Source: Symbiodinium microadriaticum (taxonomy: Eukaryota > Sar > Dinophyceae > Suessiales > Symbiodiniaceae). From it: a DNA stretch of 64,000 bases. Where the stretch lies: contig LSRX01000319.1 in assembly GCA_001939145.1 (NCBI GenBank), forward strand, positions 401,792-465,791, in the 5' to 3' direction. Positions 10,346-19,854 of this stretch are shown piece by piece. The notes beneath the pieces are model-generated. The model saw nothing but the letters and a program-made list of their open reading frames with translations, did not search any database and was not told where the DNA came from. Each line of letters begins with the position of its first letter. The first letter of the stretch is position 1. Made by a program: the position numbers and the translations under genes.

Positions 10346-11669
10346 CTGAGCCCCTAACCCCTAAACCCCTAAACCCCAAACCCCTAACTGAGCCCTAATG
10401 TCATTAGGTTGTTTGCCAATAGGGCCCAATGGGATTAGGCCCCATTTCTCCTCCACAGGGCTCCCCTATCAACCGCATGATAATGACGTTCCATGCCTAG
10501 AGATCGTGGGCTGTAGCTTTCCAGACTGTCGAGTGAACTCTGCTCCACAGGCTGTCATGCTGGACCCTATCCCTAAGGATCCATGAACCCTTAAACCCTA
10601 GGGCTCCAGTTACCTAACAGTGGGTTACTTTGTTACATATTATATGGTTAGTACCCTACTACTTAAGTAACTGGAGCCTGAGGGTAATGGATATAAACAT
10701 TTCCACCCCCCCCCCCAAAGTACCTAAACCCTAAACCCTTATAGAGACTACTTTAAGGCCAAAGTATATACTAATTGGGCACATGAACCCTTAGGGTATC
10801 GAACCTGCCATGATTAGACTTCCTTGCAGAAGCCCGTGAAAAAGGTTACCGTTTTAGGGTTCTTTTTTTGATTTCATTGAAGAAGTCCTTCAAAATCCTT
10901 CAAAAAAGTAGGTTGTTAGGGGGTAAACGTGATGCATGCTGGCAAAAAAACTTTCTGCGCATGCAGCTCCTGCAAATGTAGGCTGTGCCACGGCGCGGGT
11001 AGGTCATGTGCAAATGCAGGGCTCTGATCATCCAGCTCATTAGGGCCGTGGATCCTGTAACCAAAAACCTTAACAACCCAACACCTATTTACGAAGCTAA
11101 AATTACTTCCAACAGGACGTCAGAACGCAGCCAGGCGACTCCTCGCATTTACGAGTAGACTGTTTTGGGGCCTTAAAAGCGGTACCTGCAAAACCCTAAC
11201 CCAGCAGGTACCTACTATAACGGGCCCTAGGGGCTCTAGTACCCTATAAGCCTATATAGTAGGTACCTGGAAGGTTAGGGAAAACACGCAAGATACTCCG
11301 CTCGCCTGGCTGCGGCGCTCACGCGCTTTCTGAAATAGTTTCTCCGTATCATAGCAGAATTGGTGGCACATGGCGGTCGAAGAGAAATTTAAAACTGGTT
11401 GCTGTAACCTCTAAAATTGAAACACTAAGTTAGGGTTGACTGTGCTCCTATATCCATGGGGAGTGCTGGGCAGCACTCGTCGGGACATGGGCCTATCCAG
11501 AACAAATCTGGAAGATTCGGAAATCTCACGGGCCTTTAGGATCGACATAGTTGTAGCCTTCCTCTTGTAGGCCCGTTGAAAAACTTCAAGGCTACTCTAT
11601 GGGGCTATATAAGCCCTTACACTCTCCTTGTACACCCCATAAGCAAGTGCACCCCCAGCTATCACAAAC

Positions 11670-12130
11670 CCTCCCGCACCATGGTCCAATGCTGCCTGAG
11701 ATTCGCCAGCTCGCCTTGCATTTCCTGGCAGGAGCACTATGGGCCCTAAACCCTAAACCCCTATAAACCCTAAAACCCCCTAAGCCCTATCTGTGAAACG
11801 TTACGGGTAAACCCTACGCTCCCCTAAGGCCCTAAACTAAACCCTAAACCCCCTAAACCCTAAACCCCTTAAAGCCCTAAACCCTAAACTCCTTTAAGCC
11901 CGAAAGCCCCCTAAGACCCTAAAACAGCCTTGGTCATAAACCCCAACCCCCCCCCTTAAACCCCTATAAGCCCTAAACCCTAAACAAAAAAACCCTAAAC
12001 CCTAAACCCTAAACAAAAGAAAATCCTAAACCCTAAACCCTCAAACCCCCTAAGGCCCTAAACCCGCCTTGGTCTGGACCACTTGCTGCGCCGAGGGCTC
12101 GAGCTCGGCACCCGACCTTTCGAAGCTGGG
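11670..12130 (-). CDS. Two coding exons between telomere-type tracts
   Basis: Exon 12064-12130 (22 codons plus 1 nt; frame includes SGAELEPSAQQVVQTKA) has acceptor CTGCAG and donor G|GTTTAGGG. Exon 11670-11724 (frame EMQGELANLRQHWTMVRE) has acceptor TGCCAG|G and donor G|GTTTGTG. Both look like helical or coiled-coil sequence. They do not join in phase, so an exon may be missing between them or they belong to different transcripts. Confidence 0.5.
11745..12063. repeat. CCCTAAA tract
   Basis: Nearly continuous degenerate CCCTAAA on the plus strand, partly as CCCCTAAACC and CCCTAAACAAAA variants. In gene sense it is the intron between the two exons at 11670-12130. Confidence 0.85.
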
Positions 12131-12139
12131 CTGCAGTTT

Positions 12140-12470
12140 TAAGTTTAGGGCTTAGGGCTTAGGGCTTAGGGTTTAAGGGTTTAGGGGTTGAGGGTTTAGG
12201 GTTTAGGGCTTAGGGTTTAGGGCTTAGGGTTTAGGGTGTAGGGTTTAGGGTTTAGGGCGTAGAGAGGGTTTAGGGCTTGGGGCTTAGGGTGTAGGGTTTA
12301 TAGGGTTTAGGGCTTATAGGGTTTAGTGTTTTGGGTTAAGGGTTTTTAGGGTTTAGGGGTTTAGGGTTTAGGGCTTGGGGCTTAGGGTTTTGGGGTTTAG
12401 GGCTTAGGGTTTAGGGTTTAGGTTTTAGGGTTTTGGGGTTTTGGGTTGGTTTTTTTCGGGCTCAAGGGCT
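12140..12470. repeat. TTTAGGG tract, opposite orientation
   Basis: Degenerate TTTAGGG (also GCTTAGGG and TTTGGGG) on the plus strand. With the CCCTAAA tract at 11745-12063 it forms an inverted pair around the exon at 12064-12130. Confidence 0.85.
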
Positions 12471-12886
12471 CATAGGGCTTATAGCACATTTAAGTTCGGT
12501 TTAAGGCTTAGGGTTTACAGGGTTTAGGGCTTAGATTTTGGGATTTGAGGATCAGGAATTGAAAGTTTAGGGCTTAGTCTGCGGTTTTAAGGTGTCCGAT
12601 CGTCAAGTTTAGGGATTCGGCTTGCGTACGTTTCTGGGCTTAGGGCTTACACACAGGTTTAGAAAGTAGTATAGGTAACTATTTAGGCCCCTATTTTTTG
12701 TGCCTGAACCCAAAACCCAAAACCCTACTAGGCCCTAAACCGTACTAGGCCCGAAACCCTAAAGCCCTAAAGCCTAAAAGGCCCTAAACCCTGAAACCCT
12801 AAACCCTCAAAGGCCCTAAACCCTTAAACCCTAAACCCCTAAAAGGTCCTAAACCCCAAACCATTTAAGGCCCCTCTGTTTGTTAC

Positions 12887-12925
12887 GTGGAGGCTGGCTT
12901 TCGGGCGCCTGGGAGCTTCGGAAGG
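12887..12925 (-). CDS. Possible 39-nt exon
   Basis: Acceptor ATCCCAG and donor CAC|GTAACA bound exactly 13 codons (SEAPRRPKASL within them). Short, so the call is tentative. Confidence 0.35.
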
Positions 12926-13289
12926 CTGGGATTCAAAGCTTTAGGGTTCGGGGTTTAGGGTTTAGGGTTTAGGCTTTAGAGTTTTGGGGTTTTGGGTTTA
13001 GGGGAGCGTAGGGTTTACCTGTGACCCCAAACCCTACAAAATAGTAGGTTCTGAGCCCTTAATTGGAGGGTAGAGCCCTTAAAACGGTAGGGTTTTGGAT
13101 CCCCAGGTAGGGTTTAGGGTTCAGGGTTTGGGGTTTAGGGTTTGTAGCTTGGAGTTTTGGGTTCAGAACTGATTGCTTCGGGTTTAGGGCCCTTCTACTA
13201 TCTTCAGGGCTTCAAGCTTGCGGATGTAGGGTTTAGGGCTTTATAAGGTCCTTCTCATGTCTTGAAAACCCTTAACCCTACCTTGAGAA

Positions 13290-13381
13290 CCCAATACCCC
13301 TTAATTAAGGAATTTGCCTTAAATTACAAAGGCCATAATCTTATGATTTAAAGTAGATTCCTTAATTCAGGGGTATTGGGC
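13290..13381. mobile_element. Fold-back element, family D
   Basis: Arms are CCAATACCCCTTAATTAAGG and CCTTAATTCAGGGGTATTGG. Relatives: 18289-18421, with a TTC/TTA-rich centre, and 52709-52859, with a partly triplicated arm. Confidence 0.75.
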
Positions 13382-13567
13382 TATCTGGGTAGAACCTAAA
13401 CTTCATATCTTGAAGTTCCCTAAACCCTAAACCCCAAAAAGGCGCTCTAAACCCTTAAAACCCAAAGCCCTAAACCCTACTTGGCCCTAAACCCTATAGA
13501 ACCATAGGTTTAGGGTTTAGGGTTTAGGGTTTAGGGTACCCTTCAACGATCCCCAAGAGCAGGCAAC

Positions 13568-13615
13568 AAGTCGAAGCCTTAGTAGCACCAGAGCTTCTTG
13601 CAGTTTCCGCTGCTC
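13568..13615 (-). CDS. Possible 48-nt coiled-coil exon
   Basis: Acceptor TGCCAG|G and a donor-like GTTGCC flank 16 codons reading EQRKLQEALVLLRLRL, which is helical. The exon lies inside a larger fold-back (arms TTCAACGATCCC at 13545-13556 and GGGATCGTTGAA near 13658), so it may have been captured by, or interrupted by, a mobile element. Confidence 0.4.
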
Positions 13616-13916
13616 CTGGCAGGAGGATTTTTCTTTGGGTTTACCGGGGTTCGTTTGGGATCGTTGAACGGTTTCTATTGGGGTTCTGGGTTTGGGGGTT
13701 AAAAAAGTTCAGGGTTTAGGTGTTTATTCATAGGCTCCGCAGTTCCTTTTTGGGGTTACCTTCCAGGATCCTAAGTACAAGCCCACAAAAAGGAACTACT
13801 ATGAAGCCTATAGATGGGACGAAGATCTCAAGGATTATGGTTTTGGTTTCGGGTGTAGGGTTCAGGATGTGGGGCTCACGGCTTTGGGTGCACAGCTTTG
13901 CGCTGACTGAAGGCTA

Positions 13917-14010
13917 TACCCATAGGCTTCATAGTAATTCCTGTTTGTGGCTCATGTTTGGGATCCTATAAGGTAACCCCAAAAAGGAACTACGATGGAG
14001 CCTATGGGTA
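13917..14010. mobile_element. Family A fold-back element, second of a close pair
   Basis: TACCCATAGG at the left and CCTATGGGTA at the right. Another copy lies about 100 bp to the left (13724-13814). The right end continues into GGGTAAG. Confidence 0.75.
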
Positions 14011-14082
14011 AGAACCCTCAACAACCAACATATTTTTTAGACATGGTTTGGGATAGGCTTCTGGAACCCGCTCCGAACCCAC

Positions 14083-14126
14083 CCTCTTGAAGGACAGAAA
14101 AGAGCATCGCGAACCGTGGCAGGTTT
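14083..14126 (-). CDS. Possible short exon
   Basis: A 44-nt minus-strand frame KPATVRDALFCPSR between acceptor TCTAAG and donor GG|GTGGGT. Tentative. Confidence 0.35.
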
Positions 14127-14426
14127 CTTAGAGTTACGGCTCTTCATACAAGGGCCATAACAGTTTGAATACGGTTTTGGCCTACCTTGTATATGTACAA
14201 ACACACTTCTACTTTAAATATTACGGAACCCTGAGGAATGAAACTACAAATCAAGTATTGGGAGAGCCCTATCTATATTGTGTGGAAGCACTGTTGCTGG
14301 TGTCGTATATGAGAGATTACGATACAATTGCAGGGTTTAGAGTTCAAGGCTGCGCTAGTATGTTACGCCCAAAGCACACCCTGGAGAGTCATGCGCCTGT
14401 AATGGGATAATGTTGCTGAGGAGCTT

Positions 14427-14516
14427 CCTGTAACTCTCTTTACCTACAGTTTAGCAGCCACTACCCCTGAATTAGTAGGTGGAAACCAGAAAACTGTAGG
14501 TAATTAGAGTCCCAGG
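14427..14516. mobile_element. Fold-back element, family C
   Basis: The ends are CCTGTAACTCTC and GAGTCCCAGG, and the inner arms ACCTACAGTTT and AACTGTAGGT. On the plus strand it starts with a donor-like CCT|GTAACT and ends with CCCAG|G, as a complete intron would. Other copies: 49747-49802 (short), 53363-53460 and 54715-54805. Confidence 0.75.
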
Positions 14517-14609
14517 TTTTTATACACTCGCAGCAAAAGGTGTTGCGTTGTGGCATTTGCCAAGAGTTCTTTCTTGGCAAGAGCAGGAGTCGCACGAAAC
14601 CTTCTTTGT

Positions 14610-14786
14610 TCAGCCAAGCACAGCACACATCCCCTTCGCAGGGCGACGATTATCTTTGTGCTTGCCTCTCCTCAATGACCCAACGCCCTCGAGCAAAACC
14701 TGGGTCCCGAATTTCCAAAAGGCCCCCTGTACCACGCTCTTGCCAGAAGCCGGAACTACTAGCTGCGAGCCATAGTTTCGCGAACA
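14610..14786 (-). CDS. Coding exon, unrecognised
   Basis: A long minus-strand frame after acceptor CCGACAG. It includes YGSQLVVPASGKSVVQGAFW and then FGTQVLLEGVG, and stays open to TGA at 14610-14612. The real donor may lie earlier (for example before 14664). The plus strand is also open here (it includes LRCGICQEFFLG at 14540-14580). I prefer minus because of its globular composition and the one-directional context. Confidence 0.5.
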   Translation of the reverse strand, partial: CSRNYGSQLVVPASGKSVVQGAFWKFGTQVLLEGVGSLRRGKHKDNRRPAKGMCAVLG

Positions 14787-15408
14787 CTGTCGGAGATAGT
14801 ATGCTGGATAACAATTTTATCATCTGAGTATATTACATGACTAACAGGCGCACAAAAAATGATTCTAATGCTTAACATAGTATGTCCGTGTCCCCGCAGA
14901 TGCTCCTCTTGCCAGGCAGGCTCGCCCTCAGAGCATAGAACTTGTTGAAGGGTACGAGGTTTGAGGCTGTGACTTCTGATGGCTTATCCCTAAACCCTAA
15001 CCCTTAAATGAAACCTTCAGGAATGTGGCCTTTGGTTAGGGGGTTTTTAAGATTGGGGTGTAGGGAGTGGGCAGATTAGGGTTTACGGTCTGGGGTTCAG
15101 GGCTTAGGGTTTAGGTGTGGGATGGTTTGGGATTGTATGAGGGCATGAAAGATCAGACAGCTTGGCAGTTCGGTGCTTCAATCAGATTGGCAGGGATATC
15201 CGAAACTTCAATCAAACCCTGTACGAATCACGAAAACCCACTAAACCCCGAAGCCTCAAAGAGTAAGCGTTCATGCCAAACCAGAGATATCCTTTCGGTG
15301 CAGGGAGACTTTGCGGCGTGGCAAAGTCAGGGTTTATGAATCAGGGACGTGGGGTTTCGGTCGTTCTCCTGGTTGTTCTCCGATCTACGAAGTCCTACAT
15401 CTATTTTA

Positions 15409-15489
15409 GCTGCCCAGTACCCTGGCCCAAAAAAGTTTAAACGTTTCTCTTAGTAGGGGTTTAGTGTATCAAAAAAATTCAAGTTTACC
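15409..15489 (-). mobile_element. Fold-back element, family J, with intron-like ends
   Basis: Read on the minus strand it runs from GTAAACTTGAA to GTACTGGGCAG. This is a GT...AG unit with a CTACTAAG branch-like motif, immediately after the stop codon of the gene at 15489-16049. The second copy (41903-41990) keeps the same GTAAAC start and GGGCAG end. The family therefore looks like an introner. Confidence 0.65.
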
Positions 15490-16049
15490 TATTGGGAACC
15501 TATTTTCGCTTGACAAAACATGAGCATGTCGAAGGATAGGCGGCCCCGTGCATCGGACAGTCGCTGAACCACGTACAGAGGGCTGCGGCAATCCGGCTAT
15601 AGATGTGCAGGCAAAAAATGGGTCTCTGCGTTGATGTGTGTATCGACGAAGTCTCACCGATCGAAGCCGTAGCCGGAGTCGCAGACATCGTAGTCGTCGT
15701 ACTTTCTCGCGCCATTCTTTGCCCTTCGTCTCTTCTGGTGGCTGGATCTTGGAGTGCGGTCCCCAAAACGGTCCAGGCTGGGAACTCGTAGGCTTCCTCC
15801 ATCAGGCTTCTCAGCTGCAGCATCAGGAGGCTGCTGTGCAAGGAAATTGCGGGCTAAACCCTAAACCCCTAAACCCTAAACCCCTAAACCCTAAACCCTA
15901 AACCCCTAAACCCCTAAACCCCAAACCCTAAACCCTAAACCCTTCCGCGGCATTGGCCGCTCGCCCCCTCAGTCTCTGTCCGATAGGCCTTGGCCTCCGC
16001 GGTCTCTCCCGAGGCCCTGTGCCAGCCGGTCCACCGGCAACGTTCCTTG
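15489..16049 (-). CDS. Three-exon gene, unrecognised, 5' end in gap
   Basis: Exons 15941-16049 (acceptor CCCTACAG, donor AGG|GTTTAG), 15658-15833 (acceptor TTGCACAG, donor CG|GTGAGA) and 15489-15582 (acceptor CCGCAG). All lengths and phases agree. The frame includes WHRASGETAEAKAYRTETEG, then DRFGDRTPRSSHQKRRRAKN and KYDDYDVCDSGYGFD, then VVQRLSDARGRLSFDMLMFC, with stop TAG at 15489-15491. The middle is basic and then acidic/Tyr-rich, as in nucleic-acid-binding tails, but no domain is recognised. Introns are 107 nt (15834-15940, telomere-type) and 75 nt (15583-15657). The gene's start lies in or beyond the N gap. Confidence 0.7.
15834..15940 (-). other. Intron made of TTTAGGG repeats (107 nt)
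   Basis: In gene sense it begins GTTTAGGGTTTAGGG, continues as TTTAGGG/TTTAGGGG repeats for about 85 nt, and ends AATTTCCTTGCACAG. The flanking exons join in phase 0 and both read as protein. It is one of the clearest cases here of a spliceosomal-type intron composed of telomere-type repeat. Confidence 0.7.
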
Positions 16050-16078
16050 CTGTAGGGGGCCAAAAATATGATGAGAAT

Positions 16079-16409
16079 NNNNNNNNNNNNNNNNNNNNNN
16101 NNNNNNNNNNNNNNNNNNNNNNNNNNNNNNNNNNNNNNNNNNNNNNNNNNNNNNNNNNNNNNNNNNNNNNNNNNNNNNNNNNNNNNNNNNNNNNNNNNNN
16201 NNNNNNNNNNNNNNNNNNNNNNNNNNNNNNNNNNNNNNNNNNNNNNNNNNNNNNNNNNNNNNNNNNNNNNNNNNNNNNNNNNNNNNNNNNNNNNNNNNNN
16301 NNNNNNNNNNNNNNNNNNNNNNNNNNNNNNNNNNNNNNNNNNNNNNNNNNNNNNNNNNNNNNNNNNNNNNNNNNNNNNNNNNNNNNNNNNNNNNNNNNNN
16401 NNNNNNNNN
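16079..16409. other. Assembly gap (331 N)
   Basis: A run of N between coding sequence (to 16049) and a TTTAGGG tract (from 16410). It probably hides the 5' exons of the gene to its left. Confidence 0.99.
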
Positions 16410-16690
16410 GGGTTTAGGGTTTAGGGTTGAGGGTTTTGGTTTGGGGTTTTAGGGTTTATAGGGTTTGTAGGGTTTAGGGTTTAGGGTTTAGGGTTTTGGT
16501 TTGGGGTTTTAGGGTTTATAGGGTTCGTAGGGTTTAGGGTTTAGGGTTTTGGTTTGGGGTTTAGGGTTGGGGTTTGGGGTTTAGGGTTGGGGTTCAGGGT
16601 TTAGGGTTTTGGTTTAGGGTTTAGGGTTTTGGTTTGGGGTTTAGGGTTGGGGTTTAGGGTTTAGGGTTTTGGTTTGGGGTTTAGGGTCTA
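16410..16690. repeat. TTTAGGG array with higher-order variants
   Basis: TTTAGGG with regularly spaced variants (GGTTTTGGTTTGGGG blocks recur). This suggests block duplication of an already diverged telomere-type tract. Confidence 0.85.
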
Positions 16691-17220
16691 GGGGGCCGCT
16701 TCGACTTCGCTTCCTGGCAATCGAACTACCTATCTAGTCGGATACTATGCTGCGGCCCATTCCCTATATTTAAGTGGTCCAAGTCTCGAACTCAATGCCA
16801 GGGGCCTCCCGAGACTGATCTCTAAAGTGAACACGGTTTAGGGTTTAGGTTTAGGGTTTAGCGTTTAGGGGTTAGGGTCTTGGTTTGGGGTTCAGGGTTT
16901 ATTTGGGGTTTAGGGTTTAGGGTTTAGGGAGCAGGACCTTTCTGGAGACACCTCGACAGCTTCCAGCTTCACTCTTAACAACTCCTTAAGTGCCATTAAA
17001 CGGCCGGATCGAATCTTTGTATACCCCCTAGAAGAACAAACGTTGTCCTACCCTTCAGAAGTAATCAGGCCCTGTATTTGACATACCATGCGAAGTCTGA
17101 TCTCGGCCATTTCGGAAGGGCCCTTAGCCCCATCCAGAAAGTCCCCACCCAAGCTGGTCGTCGGGCCTAGTTTACAGTCTCGTGAGCCGGACCGAACTCA
17201 ATCACAATGGGCTCCCTGTC

Positions 17221-17714
17221 TCAGAGCGCGGCGGTTTCGGTGGTCGCCTTGCGAACAAGCTGCAAGCTTTCAATAAGACTTTGCAGTTACTTTTTGTTAC
17301 CCTTTGTGGCTGCTCGTGTCTCCCTACATGCACATGAGCGCACATTTATTCTTGTGACAACCATCTGTTTGTCGAGACAAGTACCTGCACATGTGTAACA
17401 AGCCAGCGAAATCTTCTTGCGCACCTCCTAGATTGAGATTAAGGAGGATACCTGAACCACGGGAACTTTGGATTTCCACCTGACGGCCCTAGCATGCCCT
17501 GACCTGCACGAAAAGCTTTTTAAACCCCTAGACACCGAATTCCGCCACCCACAGCGAAGTCGCAGTTTTCATCCTCATGCCCCGACAGTGCTCTACTTTT
17601 TATATACTATCCATCGAAAACCATGGTCACAAAATGACCGTGAACATCCCTGACTGTCAGCTTCACCTGGTAGGGCAAAGCGGAGGTGTCGATGGCTTCC
17701 ACGGGCATCAGAGC
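17221..17714 (-). CDS. Two exons of an unrecognised gene
   Basis: Exon ending at 17714 has a pyrimidine-rich acceptor (CTTTTTCTGTGCCAG|G) and includes LMPVEAIDTSALPYQVKLTV then RDVHGHFVTMV. It is open to 17607, with a donor-like GTTTTC near 17627. A terminal exon near 17283-17221 includes SLIESLQLVRKATTETAAL and ends at TGA 17221-17223. The linking phase was not resolved. The first exon resembles beta-strand-rich sequence; no family is named. Confidence 0.5.
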
Positions 17715-19230
17715 CTGGCACAGAAAAAGCACAAAAAACATTGCACTAGGGTTTAGGGTTTAGGGTTCAGGGTTTAGGTTTTAGGGTTCAGGGTTTAGGG
17801 TTCAGGGGTTAGGGTTTAGGGTTTAGCGTTTAGGGTTTAGAGGTTTAGGGACACATAGTACACGTCGCAAGGCAAAGACAGCATCTCTTAGTATGGGTTC
17901 GGGCTAGGACACCCTCTCTCGCTAAACCCTCAACCATTAGATTAGGGAGTAGGCTCTCGGGGATTGTAATGTCCCCAAACCCTAAACGCAAGACAATGAA
18001 AGGAACCGCAGGGATCTAAATAGCCCTGCTCTTGTCTTGGATCCCCCCCGCCGGTTCAGATCCGAGCAACCCCACACAGTCCTAAACCCTAACTTTAGGG
18101 TTCAGGGTCTAGGGATTTAGGGGTCTGGGGTTTATGGTTTAGGGTCCTAAACCCTAACCCACTACGGACGACAGAGAAGCTTTCCGCTTCGGTTTGGGTT
18201 TCACCCTGAACCATTCCTCCACAGGCTCCTAAAGGTAGCAAAAGCAAACGGACAATGTCCTAACCCTACATATGATTCCCAGAAGAGTCCAATACCCCCT
18301 ATATTAAGGAATGCATCTTGAAATTATAGCGGCCTTAATCTTATTACTATTCTTCTTCTTCCTCTTCTTACTGTTACTATTATTGTTTATAAGCTGTATT
18401 CCTTAATTAAGGGGTATTGGGCTCCCTGGGTTCGGTACAAAGAAGCACGGACCTCCCAAATCCAAGCTCCTACTCGGCTTTCCAAGAAAGTGCTCCCTTA
18501 GATTTAGGTGCTTTTGGGTTTAGGGATGTCAGTGCAACAATTTGCAAACTAAACCTGGTTATAAAAACATTAGGGTTTAGGGCTTAGGGTTTAGGGTATC
18601 TAGGACATCAAACCGAGCTCAAAAAAGCCCCCTCTAGACTTTGAGCGCTAAAGACCTGCAAACTCTAAACCCAAAGAGTCGAAAACCATGTTCTTGAGGA
18701 AAATATGCATCAAACATTTAGTCACAAAGGCATTCAGCCTGGTGTGGGGTACACTCCTTTATCAACGGGGTTTGCCATAAATTATTATTTAAAGCGCGGC
18801 ACCCTAAGCCCCCAAACCCTGAAACCTAAGCCCTCAAACCTCATAAACCCTAGGGTTTATAGGGTTTAGGTTAACCCTAAGCCAAGCCCCGATACCCTGA
18901 AACCTCAACCCTGAAATCTAAACGGAATCTTCTGGGAACACATGGCAGTGATGACTGGGTTCTTTGTTCAGGAACTTAGTTTAAGTGTTACCATACTCAG
19001 GACACTTTATTATCCACTATAGATTCCGTCTCTGGTAGGCGGATTCTTTGTGAAGGAACTTATTTGAAGTGGTACCATACTCAGGACACTGTCTTGTTTA
19101 CTATAGACCCCGTTTCTGGTAACATCTTGTAGTCATTAAAACCCTTGACCCTAAACCCCCAAACCCCAACCCTAAAGCCCTAAACCCCCAAGCCCTGAAC
19201 CCCTGAACCCTACACCCTAAACTCTAAACC
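17715..19230. other. Repeat-rich stretch with a few exon-like pieces
   Basis: TTTAGGG/CCCTAAA tracts lie at 17750-17850, 18090-18150, 18570-18600 and 18830-18920, with family D (18289-18421) and family B (18956-19125) elements. Minus-strand pieces near 17860-17900 and 18440-18490 (frame EHFLGKPSRSLDLG) may be exons. Boundaries are not secure. Confidence 0.4.
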
Positions 19231-19313
19231 TTAGCAACAACCGGTAGCCTCCTCGATCTCTGCGTCCTGTGCCGTCTGCTTGGCTTTGCGGCAAGGAAGA
19301 AACAAGCAGTACT
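19231..19313 (-). CDS. Terminal exon containing a duplicated 19-bp block
   Basis: The minus-strand frame includes YCLFLPCRKAKQTAQDAEIE and ends at TAA 19231-19233. Its first part (19291-19309) is repeated exactly at 19353-19371, on the other side of a 43-bp insert containing CCCTAAA repeats. Confidence 0.5.
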
Positions 19314-19854
19314 TAGTTTGTTTTTTTCAGGGTTTAGAGTTTAGGGTTTAGGGCAAGGAAGAAACAAGCAGCAAGGGTTCAAGTACTCGTATAGCTTCCT
19401 TTAAGGGGTTCCTCTGAGGTTCTATAATGGCATCATATGTATACACTGTGCGGGTACATGGACCCTAAGGGCAAGCATTTGGGTGAGGCGTCCGGCACTT
19501 CAGGGATTCCTAATTTCTATCTGCGCTCGACTTGGGCTCTACTAACGATGACAGCCGTGAGGTGCTTGGGGTTTAGGGTGTGGGTTTCCCTAAACCCGAA
19601 ACCCTTATGGGTTTTGGGTTGGGCCTTGGGGTTTAGTTGGGACTTGGGGTTTAGCAACTCAATGCTTGGAAGCTTGCTTGGGGTTTGGGGATGGGGCTCT
19701 TGCTCTACAGAAAGAAACAGGATTCTCGGGCTTTAAGGATAGTTAGGGTTTAGGGTTTAGGGGCTTAGGGGTCTAGGCTTGAAGGATAGAGTCCAGAGTT
19801 GGGGGAAGCAGGCAGCGTTTCTTAGTGGTCAACTTCTGCCGCAGAGGCCGGGAT

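Noticed and set aside
14540..14827. Plus-strand frame with a Cys-x-x-Cys (LRCGICQEFF) start
   Set aside because: Considered as a gene after a family C intron. The overlapping minus frame is more protein-like and agrees with all neighbours. Kept only as an alternative.
16690..16830. Plus-strand frame GRFDFASWQSNYLSS and onward
   Set aside because: Open for about 44 codons, but the minus strand is open too. No convincing donor or acceptor for either, so no call was made.
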